Below are positions 29,988 through 36,163 of a DNA stretch of 51,535 bases, piece after piece. How positions within the stretch are numbered: position 1 is the first letter of the stretch; each line of letters starts with the position of its first letter. The notes under the pieces were generated by a model. The model made no database searches and had not been told where the DNA came from. It saw only the letters and a program-made list of their open reading frames with translations. The DNA is from Xanthomonas maliensis (lineage in GTDB: Bacteria; Pseudomonadota; Gammaproteobacteria; Xanthomonadales; Xanthomonadaceae): positions 1 to 51,535 of the forward strand of contig NZ_NSET01000033.1 in NCBI RefSeq assembly GCF_009192945.1. Reading direction: 5' to 3'. A program made the position numbers and the translations under genes.

Positions 29988-31028
29988 ATGCCCGCACCCC
30001 TGATGTCCGATGTTTTCGCTGGTGACGCCTTCAGCGTCATCTCCCTCACCGACGCCATCAACAACGTCCCGTTCGTCCCCGGCCGCGCTGGCCAAGTAGC
30101 CGGCTGGGAGGAGGAGGGTGTCCCCACGACGACGATCCTCGTCGAGGAAGACGGCGGAGAACTGCGCCTGGTCGATCCCACCCCACGCGGCGGACCCGGG
30201 CAGGCGTTTGCGACCGACAAGCGCAAGGCGCGCGGCCTCGTGGTGCCGCACTACCAGGTGGACGACTTCGTCGCTGCCGACAGCGTGCAGAACATCCGTG
30301 CCTTCGGCCAGACCAGCCAGCTGGAAAGTGTGCAGGAACGCGTCAATGCGCGCCTGCGCCAGCACGTGCATTGGAAGCTGGATCCCACGCTGGAGTTCCA
30401 GCGCGTGGGCGCCATCAAGGGCCTGATCCTCAATGCTGACGGTAGCGTCATGTACAACCTGTTCAACGAGTTCGGCGTTACGCAGGAACCTGAGGTTGAC
30501 TTCGACCTGGATAGCGCCAACCCGGCTGGCGGTGCACTGCGCCGCAAAGTGGCCGGCGTGGTGCGCAAGATCGCCGATGGCCTGGGCGGCGTGCCAGTGG
30601 GCGCAATCCATGCATTCTGCGGTGATACGTTCTTCGATGACTTGCTGGCCCATCCGGAGGTGCGCGAAAGCTATACCGGTACTCCGATGGCGCAGGTGCT
30701 GCGCGAGGGCTACGTCACCCCAGGCGGGACGGTCTACGGCGTGTTCGAGTTCGGCGGGATCATCTGGGAGAACTACCGCGGCAAGGTCGGCGGCACCGCC
30801 TTCATCGATCCGGACAAGTGCCACATTTTTCCGGTTGGTACGCCGGGCTTGTGGCGCACGGTGTACGCCCCAGCGGATTACGAAGAGACCGTCAACACCA
30901 TCGGCTTGCCGCGCTATGCCAAGCAATACCCGACGCCAAACGGCAAGGGTCGCGCCCTGGAGGCGCAGATGAATGCCCTGAGCTACTGCACCCGCCCCAA
31001 GACGTTGGTCAAGGGCAAGCGCACGTAA
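29988..31028 (+). CDS. Major capsid protein, lambda gpE family
   Basis: 346 aa (lambda gpE has 341). Family blocks are clear: LTDAINNVPFVPGRAGQ, RKARGLVVPHYQVDDFVAAD, VQNIRAFGQTSQLESVQERV, LEFQRVGAIKGLILNADGSV and IHAFCGDTFFDDLLAHPEVR, with a C-terminal MNALSYCTRPKTLVKGKR. It forms the icosahedral shell. A hairpin follows the stop, possibly lowering transcription into the lysis genes. Confidence 0.96.
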   Translation: MPAPLMSDVFAGDAFSVISLTDAINNVPFVPGRAGQVAGWEEEGVPTTTILVEEDGGELRLVDPTPRGGPGQAFATDKRKARGLVVPHYQVDDFVAADSVQNIRAFGQTSQLESVQERVNARLRQHVHWKLDPTLEFQRVGAIKGLILNADGSVMYNLFNEFGVTQEPEVDFDLDSANPAGGALRRKVAGVVRKIADGLGGVPVGAIHAFCGDTFFDDLLAHPEVRESYTGTPMAQVLREGYVTPGGTVYGVFEFGGIIWENYRGKVGGTAFIDPDKCHIFPVGTPGLWRTVYAPADYEETVNTIGLPRYAKQYPTPNGKGRALEAQMNALSYCTRPKTLVKGKRT

Positions 31029-31040
31029 CACCCGCTGCAT

Positions 31041-31082
31041 GTCACCGCTCGCCTTCCGTGTGCGGTGACAGCACCTCTTTTT
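31041..31082 (+). terminator. Hairpin after the major capsid gene
   Basis: GTCACCGC (31041-31048) pairs with GCGGTGAC (31062-31069) over a 13-base loop. A TTTTT run follows at 31078-31082, eight bases away, so it is a weak or partial terminator. It could set capsid mRNA levels above those of the lysis genes. Confidence 0.45.
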
Positions 31083-31097
31083 CCACGAGTACTGCTC

Positions 31098-31610
31098 ATG
31101 TCCCCAGCCACCACCACGCCACCGGACGCAGACTTCAACGTGCTCATCGAGCGCGTGCTGTCGCATGAGGGTGGTTACGTCAACGATCCGCAGGACCCGG
31201 GTGGCGAAACCCAGTGGGGCATCAGCAAGCGCAGCTACCCGCAGCTCAACATCCGCGCGCTCACCCGCGCCGACGCCATCGCCATCTACCGCCGGGATTT
31301 CTGGGCGCGCGTGCAGGGCGACAAGCTCCCCGACGAGTTCGCCTTCCAGGCACTGGATGCGGCCGTCAACCACGGCATCGGCAATGCCGTGCGGTGGATG
31401 CAGCGTGCCGCCGGCGTGGCCGATGATGGCGTGATCGGCCCGGTGACCTTGGCCGCTATCGCCATCGCACAGCCGGCAGACCTGGTGCTGGTCTTCAACG
31501 CCATCCGCCTGGAGTTCTACGCCAAGCTGGAGACGTTCTCGCGCTTTGGCCGCGGCTGGACCACCCGCGTGGCCGGCAACCTGCGTTACGCCGCTAGGGA
31601 CAACGGCTGA
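31098..31610 (+). CDS. Phage endolysin, glycoside hydrolase family 108
   Basis: 170 aa from the ATG at 31098. The catalytic glutamate is in LSHEGGYVNDPQDPGGETQW (E24), with the family pattern HEGGYVND-DPGGET-GIS. A C-terminal peptidoglycan-binding-like part contains AAVNHGIGNAVRWMQRAAG and DGVIGPVTLAAI. It should cleave the MurNAc-GlcNAc bond. It has no signal peptide, so release depends on a holin, and two membrane genes follow at once. It starts the lysis block, which here lies between head and tail genes. Confidence 0.95.
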   Translation: MSPATTTPPDADFNVLIERVLSHEGGYVNDPQDPGGETQWGISKRSYPQLNIRALTRADAIAIYRRDFWARVQGDKLPDEFAFQALDAAVNHGIGNAVRWMQRAAGVADDGVIGPVTLAAIAIAQPADLVLVFNAIRLEFYAKLETFSRFGRGWTTRVAGNLRYAARDNG

Positions 31611-32074
31611 TGGACGGCGGCGCGACCATCTTTCTCAAGCTCGGCGCATTCGTTGCCGCTACCACTGCCGGTGGCGCGGTGGTGGCCGAGGTCATTACCG
31701 GCACCGAGCGACTATTCCTGGGCATCCCGCAGTCGTGGTTCCTGGCCGCGGTGGTGGGCGCGCTGATCGGGCTGCTGTTGCTAAGTGAGATCGACGCGGG
31801 CAAAGTGTCGCCGCCGCGCGATGGCACGTTCACCTCGCGCTGGCTGACCCTGCTTCTGCGCGTTGGCCTGCTGGGCCTGTTCGTGCTGGGCTTCGCGCTG
31901 GCCGCAGGCTGGATCGTGGTGGCGCTGTCCACGTACTTCCCGTCGATGCGCGCCGCAGGCATGGCGTTCTCCGGGCTCAGCGGGTTTGTCATCAAGCCCA
32001 TGCTGCCGCACTACTTGGCCGCGCTGCAGAAGGCGACCGGCGGTATCGCCGGTCGTGCCGGGGGGGCTTCTTGA
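31610..32074 (+). CDS. Lysis-cassette membrane protein, holin candidate
   Basis: 154 aa with about four hydrophobic helices (around residues 8-30, 40-60, 80-108 and 115-135), and short polar ends. It begins on the TGATG overlap with the endolysin. Position between endolysin and spanins makes it a holin candidate, though it is larger than most. The following gene is also a holin candidate; one may be an antiholin. No named family recognised. Confidence 0.65.
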   Translation: MDGGATIFLKLGAFVAATTAGGAVVAEVITGTERLFLGIPQSWFLAAVVGALIGLLLLSEIDAGKVSPPRDGTFTSRWLTLLLRVGLLGLFVLGFALAAGWIVVALSTYFPSMRAAGMAFSGLSGFVIKPMLPHYLAALQKATGGIAGRAGGAS

Positions 32075-32355
32075 TGGACGGCTACCTGTTAAATCTCTCC
32101 AGCGCGATTGCGGTCTTCTGCGCCACAGCGTGGCAACTTGCACTGACGTTTCAGACCGGTCAGCGCACCCGCGATCGCGCAGCCTATTTGATGCGCGGTA
32201 GCTGCCTGATCGGCATTGCGGTGGGCATGTTGGGCTACTTCCTGCGCGAGCTCGCGCGACACGACTTCGCGGCTCCCTGGTACGTGCTGGTGATGCGGCT
32301 CAGCCTCACTGTGCTGCTCGTCTATCCGTGGCGCCGCCGAGGAATCAACCGATGA
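32074..32355 (+). CDS. Three-helix holin candidate
   Basis: 93 aa from the ATG at 32074 (a TTG one codon earlier is possible). Three hydrophobic helices are seen: residues 6-27 (LLNLSSAIAVFCATAWQLAL), 43-62 (SCLIGIAVGMLGYFLREL) and 69-86 (YVLVMRLSLTVLLVYPW), with a basic tail (RRRGINR). This is the class I holin plan. It overlaps its neighbours by one base upstream and four bases downstream. Confidence 0.65.
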   Translation: MDGYLLNLSSAIAVFCATAWQLALTFQTGQRTRDRAAYLMRGSCLIGIAVGMLGYFLRELARHDFAAPWYVLVMRLSLTVLLVYPWRRRGINR

Positions 32356-32852
32356 ATATCTTTGCCTTCTTCAAGGCGCTGATGTCGCTGGTGTTCGGCT
32401 GGGGGGCGGATATCGCCACTTGGCTGCGCAAGCCTGGCAGCCCCCTTAAGGTCTGCTGCGCCGTCCTGGCGGTGTTGTGCACCGTGGCCGCGTTGTCATC
32501 GTACCGCAAGGGGCAGCAGGTGATCGTGGTGACGCGGCAGGTGGAGCAGTGCCAGAGCGATCGCACCGCAGCCCTGGAGGCGGCGCAACTCAAGCGCGCC
32601 GAGCTGGAACGTAACAATGCAGACAAGGATGCGGCGTTGGCGACCATCGCCGCCAAGCTCCGGGCCGAGGCGGAAAAACTGCGCTTGCTGCAGGACCGCA
32701 ATGCCGGCCTGCGTGACAAGACCGAAGCAGCCAAGGCGGCGGCAGACCGCAGCTCCAAGGCGTTCAAGCAGGAATACGACCAGCGCCCGGCCGAATGCAA
32801 TGCGGCCCTGCAGGCGCTGGCCGCCGCGTGCCCCAGCCTCGGAGGTTACTGA
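32352..32852 (+). CDS. Inner-membrane spanin subunit, Rz-like
   Basis: 166 aa from the ATG at 32352. One N-terminal transmembrane helix (about residues 33-52, LKVCCAVLAVLCTVAALSS) is followed by a long periplasmic coiled coil rich in Ala, Glu, Lys and Leu (RTAALEAAQLKRAELERNN and ATIAAKLRAEAEKLRLLQDR). This matches i-spanins, which span the periplasm and fuse the two membranes with an outer-membrane partner. The partner lipoprotein gene follows with one base of overlap. Confidence 0.85.
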   Translation: MNIFAFFKALMSLVFGWGADIATWLRKPGSPLKVCCAVLAVLCTVAALSSYRKGQQVIVVTRQVEQCQSDRTAALEAAQLKRAELERNNADKDAALATIAAKLRAEAEKLRLLQDRNAGLRDKTEAAKAAADRSSKAFKQEYDQRPAECNAALQALAAACPSLGGY

Positions 32853-33166
32853 TGTGCCGCTACCCTCTCACCGTTGTTCTGGGCGTCACACTGCTGACTG
32901 CATGCGGCAAGAGCAACCCCGTCCGGCTAGATCCGGCCCTCCCGGTTGTGATCAGTCCTGCGCCGGCCATCGTGACGATGCCGGTACGCACCTACGTGCA
33001 GATCGAACCGCGCTTGACCCAGAGATGCGCTTGGGTGAAGAACGGCGCGCTGGAACAGGTGCTGGAAGTCTCGCGCGGGCGCAAGCGCTGCCTGGAGTTC
33101 TACGAGGCCAACCTGGACGAGATCGGCCAGGTGCAGGGCACCCCGGTAAACGAGGAAACCCCGTGA
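32852..33166 (+). CDS. Outer-membrane spanin lipoprotein, Rz1-like
   Basis: 104 aa with a signal peptide and lipobox LLTACGKS; C18 would be lipidated. The mature part is Pro-rich (DPALPVVISPAPAIVTMPV), the usual feature of o-spanins. It is adjacent to, not embedded in, the i-spanin gene. It ends in GTGA overlap with the next gene. Together with the i-spanin it completes host lysis by disrupting the outer membrane. Confidence 0.85.
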   Translation: MCRYPLTVVLGVTLLTACGKSNPVRLDPALPVVISPAPAIVTMPVRTYVQIEPRLTQRCAWVKNGALEQVLEVSRGRKRCLEFYEANLDEIGQVQGTPVNEETP

Positions 33167-33993
33167 GCCAGATCCGCATCGCTGTGGATGCCGACAACCT
33201 GCTGGGCCGGCAGTTCACTGCGCTGGAGCGCGAGCAATTGCCGTTCGCCATTGTGCAGGGGTGCAATGCCACTGCCTACGCGATCCGTGACGCCTGGAAA
33301 CGTGCCGCCCCTCGTGTGTTTGACCGCCCGACTCCGCTGACCGTCAACGCGGCGATGTACCGGAAGGCGACTAAGGACCGGCTCTTTGCCGAGATATTCC
33401 TGCGTGATGAGGCGTTCAAAGGCGCGCCGCCGTCAAAGTATTTGCAAGCGGAGGTGGAAGGTGGTCAGCGGCGCAAGAAAGGGTTCGAAGTGCTGCTGCA
33501 GGCACAGGGCTGGATGCCGGCAGGTCAGTTTGCCGTGACCGGGCGCGGCGCTCACACTGACCAGTATGGCAACGTGCCAGGCGGGCAGGTGACCGCAATC
33601 CTGTCGCAGCTGGGCGCGCTGCGTGACCCCTACCAGAATGCCAACACCGACGGGCCCAAGCGGCGCAGCAATGAGCGTAGTCGCGTCGAGTACCTGGGCC
33701 GCACACGTCGCAATACTGTGGCGGTGATGCAGCGCACAGTACGTCGCGGTGGGCGGTACTTCGCACTGCAGCGCCCCCGCGGAAAATTGGCGCCGGGCAT
33801 CTATGAGCGCATCGGCACCGGCTTTGGTAGCGCGGTACGCAGCGTGTTCGTGTTCACCTCGCGCGCTAACTACACGCCACGTTATGACATCTTCGGTCTG
33901 GCCCAGCGCACCTGGGACAAGCTGATGCCGTTCTACTTCAACCGGGAGTTGGACAAGGCCATCCGCAGCGCGATCGTGCAGGTGCGCACATGA
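33163..33993 (+). CDS. Phage neck or tail-completion protein (gpZ-like position)
   Basis: 276 aa starting at GTG 33163 (GTGA overlap). It is soluble and basic, with WKRAAPRVFDRPTPLTVNAA near residues 45-64, FLRDEAFKGAPPSKYLQAEV and a C-terminal YTPRYDIFGLAQRTWDKLMP. The neighbours FII-like and tail-completion genes place it in the head-tail joining group, where lambda has Z. I see the pattern of minor tail Z-like proteins but cannot confirm the family by eye. Confidence 0.5.
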   Translation: MSQIRIAVDADNLLGRQFTALEREQLPFAIVQGCNATAYAIRDAWKRAAPRVFDRPTPLTVNAAMYRKATKDRLFAEIFLRDEAFKGAPPSKYLQAEVEGGQRRKKGFEVLLQAQGWMPAGQFAVTGRGAHTDQYGNVPGGQVTAILSQLGALRDPYQNANTDGPKRRSNERSRVEYLGRTRRNTVAVMQRTVRRGGRYFALQRPRGKLAPGIYERIGTGFGSAVRSVFVFTSRANYTPRYDIFGLAQRTWDKLMPFYFNRELDKAIRSAIVQVRT

Positions 33994-34316
33994 GCCAGCG
34001 CGAATTCTTGCAGGCATTTGACGCGGACGCTTTCTCGGCCTTCGCCGCTGTCGGCCTTGCCGACGGTGACGCGCGCTACCAAGGGCCCGGCGATACCTAT
34101 GCCTTGCCATGCACCGTGCAGATCGACCGCGACGTACGCGACTTCGGTGGCGACCCTGCGCCGGTGAGTACCGGATACACGCTTGTGACCCTCCTGCGTG
34201 CCGAGGTACAGCCGGTAAAGCGCGGCCTGGTCTTGCTGGTCGGCGAAACGCTGGTGCTGGTTGAGCGCGTGCGCGAGGACGAATCGATCAGCCAGTGGGT
34301 GGCCGACCATGCTTAG
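33990..34316 (+). CDS. Head-tail attachment protein, FII-like
   Basis: 108 aa, close to lambda FII (117). The N terminus (FLQAFDADAFSAFAAVGLAD) and beta-rich core (VQIDRDVRDFGG, GYTLVTLLRAEVQPVKRGLV) fit the attachment-protein family that caps the portal-gpW complex and receives the tail. It overlaps its neighbours by four and eight bases. Confidence is moderate because the call rests on length, position and short patterns. Confidence 0.6.
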   Translation: MSQREFLQAFDADAFSAFAAVGLADGDARYQGPGDTYALPCTVQIDRDVRDFGGDPAPVSTGYTLVTLLRAEVQPVKRGLVLLVGETLVLVERVREDESISQWVADHA

Positions 34317-34743
34317 CCCGCGCGAGTCCCTGCGCGCAGCGGTGGGGAGCTGCTTGCGCCGCATCGGCATGGGCAACGGCTACCAAACCAATGCCGGCGC
34401 AAGCCTGACGCTCGAGCCGGGGCAGGTCGACGAAGACGCCACCGCCGTGCTGACCGTGCTGGTGGCCAAGCAGCAGCGCGCCAGCGAGAGCGCGCTGACC
34501 CGCACGCATCGGCTGACCACGCTAGTAATCGTGGCTAAGGTGCCTGCGCCGCTCGACACCGCCCAGGCCCGGCTCGACGCGCTCGTTTCTGACATCGAGC
34601 TGGCAATGGCGGACCAGCAGTTTCGCTACCCGCCCGGCATCCAGGTCCCGCAGTACGTGTCCATGGAGCCGGTGAAGCCGGAAGCGGGCATGAGCTGGAT
34701 CGGCGCGCTGGTGACCTACCAGACCCACATCCCCATCAACTGA
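34309..34743 (+). CDS. Tail terminator or completion protein, gpU-like position
   Basis: 144 aa from the ATG at 34309. Mixed alpha/beta, with LRTHRLTTLVIVAKV-like strands (RTHRLTTLVIVAKVPAPLDT) and a helix (AQARLDALVSDIELAMADQQ). The final IGALVTYQTHIPIN is typical of tail terminators, which end in a beta strand with a conserved Tyr/Thr. It lies just upstream of the tail tube gene, as U does in lambda. Confidence 0.6.
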   Translation: MLSPRESLRAAVGSCLRRIGMGNGYQTNAGASLTLEPGQVDEDATAVLTVLVAKQQRASESALTRTHRLTTLVIVAKVPAPLDTAQARLDALVSDIELAMADQQFRYPPGIQVPQYVSMEPVKPEAGMSWIGALVTYQTHIPIN

Positions 34744-34773
34744 CGCCGCATCCGGCACCTACGAGGAGCATCC

Positions 34774-35529
34774 ATGCCCATCACTTCCCCTGACTACAGC
34801 TACCTGGGTAGCGGCGAGTTGCACCTGCGCAAGCGTGGCGCAGCCAAGCCGTTCCGCGGTGTCGGCAACTGTTCGGCCTTCAGTTTTTCTCCGCAGACCA
34901 ACCGCATCAACCTACTGGACAGCACCCAGCCCGGTGGCGGCAACCGCAACTCGGTTGACCGCATCACCGAGGTGCAGGTGAGCTTCACCATGCACGACTT
35001 CAGCGCAGAAAACTTCGCCGACGTGCTGCGCGGCTCCGCTACGTCCATCGTTGCCGGCAACGTGGCGGATGAGGCCGTGGTGGCCTACAAGGATGGCGTG
35101 ACGCCGCTGACCAACCTGGCTGCCGAGATCACCGGGGTGAAGCCCGCGACCGGCGACGCCGTGTATGAGAAAGGCAGGGACTGGGATATCAAGAACGGCG
35201 CACTGTATGTCCCGGCCGACTCGACCATCGCCGCTCCGGAGGATGGTACGGCAAACATCAAGGTGACCTATAGCTTCGGCGCGGCCGAGCGTCTGCAAGC
35301 GCTGGTCAACCCCAACGAGGAATATGAGTTGCTGTTTCTGGGCTTCAACGAAGCGCGCAGCGGCAAGAAAGTGCGCGCCCAGGCCTACCGCGTGTCCGGC
35401 GGCGTCATCGGTGAGCTGGCATTGATCGGCGAGCAGTATGGCGCGGGGACGGTCACCGGCACGCTCAGCAAGGACACCAGCAAGCCGGCGGGCGTATCTC
35501 AGTACTTCACCTGGGATGCGGAGAAGTGA
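34774..35529 (+). CDS. Major tail tube protein, gpV-like
   Basis: 251 aa with strand-rich composition: LGSGELHLRKRGAAKPFRGV at the start, a loop region VAYKDGVTPLTNLAAEITGV and YEKGRDWDIKNGALYVPADS, and a C-terminal YEELLFLGFNEARSG-like block (NEEYELLFLGFNEARSGKKV). Hexamers of this protein form the tail tube. It comes directly before the G/GT frameshift pair, the invariant order in siphophages. A good ribosome-binding site (CGAGGAGC) precedes the ATG. Confidence 0.85.
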   Translation: MPITSPDYSYLGSGELHLRKRGAAKPFRGVGNCSAFSFSPQTNRINLLDSTQPGGGNRNSVDRITEVQVSFTMHDFSAENFADVLRGSATSIVAGNVADEAVVAYKDGVTPLTNLAAEITGVKPATGDAVYEKGRDWDIKNGALYVPADSTIAAPEDGTANIKVTYSFGAAERLQALVNPNEEYELLFLGFNEARSGKKVRAQAYRVSGGVIGELALIGEQYGAGTVTGTLSKDTSKPAGVSQYFTWDAEK

Positions 35530-36002
35530 TGGCCGATCTCGACGTACTGAGCCCGCCAACGCGTGCAATCAGCTTCCGTGGTGAGCAGCTGGAATTGGTG
35601 CCGCTGACGCTGGCCCAGATCGGTCCCTTCATCACCGCCACGCGGCCGATCATTGGCCGCGTCCTGATCGCAGCCAGCATGGTCAACGCAGGCGCCTCGA
35701 TTGAAGTGGCTGCACTGCTGATGGACGTGCTGGAGCAAGACGGGGAAGCGTTCGCCAAGGCCGGGGCGATCGTCACTGGCAAGCCGGAAGCCTGGGTTGC
35801 CGGTGGCAGCCTTGCCGATGCGGCCACGCTGGTGGAGGCAGTGGTGGAGCTCAATCAGGATTTTTTCGGCCAACGCCTGCCGAGCCTGATGCAGGCGGCA
35901 GGCAGGGCCATCCCCGCGCTGGTGGCGACGCAGACCCTCCCGGGTGGGCAGACGTCGTCCACTTCCTCATCGCCCGCGGCCACCAGCAACGAGACGTCCT
36001 GA
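35529..36002 (+). CDS. Tail assembly chaperone, gpG-like
   Basis: 157 aa from the ATG at 35529; a GTG one codon earlier overlaps the tube stop. The helix-rich protein (LTLAQIGPFITATRPIIGRV and AALLMDVLEQDGEAFAKAGA) is followed by a Ser/Thr/Pro-rich end (TLPGGQTSSTSSSPAATSN). It helps tape-measure protein and tube subunits assemble. Near its 3' end a slippery heptamer lets a minority of ribosomes make the longer GT form. Confidence 0.8.
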   Translation: MADLDVLSPPTRAISFRGEQLELVPLTLAQIGPFITATRPIIGRVLIAASMVNAGASIEVAALLMDVLEQDGEAFAKAGAIVTGKPEAWVAGGSLADAATLVEAVVELNQDFFGQRLPSLMQAAGRAIPALVATQTLPGGQTSSTSSSPAATSNETS

Positions 36003-36163
36003 CCTACACCCTGGCGCAAGCCAAGGCATATGCCGCTGCCGCGGCGCGAGATGACCACTCGCGGCGGCGCGAGCAGGAAGCCGCAACGGCCAACGCCGTG
36101 CGCATGGCGATGGGCGCCGAGCCTGCCGCCTTCTCCAAGTACCTCAATGATCTGACCAGGTAA
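35529..36163 (+). CDS. GT-type tail chaperone fusion by programmed -1 frameshift
   Basis: C CCG GGT at 35939-35945 is a canonical X XXY YYZ slippery heptamer in the G frame. Slipping back one base reads CCC GGG and then continues TGG GCA GAC, giving GWADVVHFLIARGHQQRDVL followed by TYTLAQAKAYAAAAARDDHS and a stop at 36161-36163. The fusion would have about 211 aa: 139 in G plus 72 in the T extension. The new frame is strongly coding-like and helical. It stays open to the stop directly before the tape-measure ATG, as in lambda G/GT. Confidence 0.88.
35939..35945 (+). promoter_or_regulatory. Slippery heptamer C CCG GGT for -1 frameshifting
   Basis: Codons CCG and GGT in the G frame can re-pair as CCC and GGG one base back. 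The T frame is open across and beyond it. No other site in the overlap looks as slippery. Confidence 0.85.
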
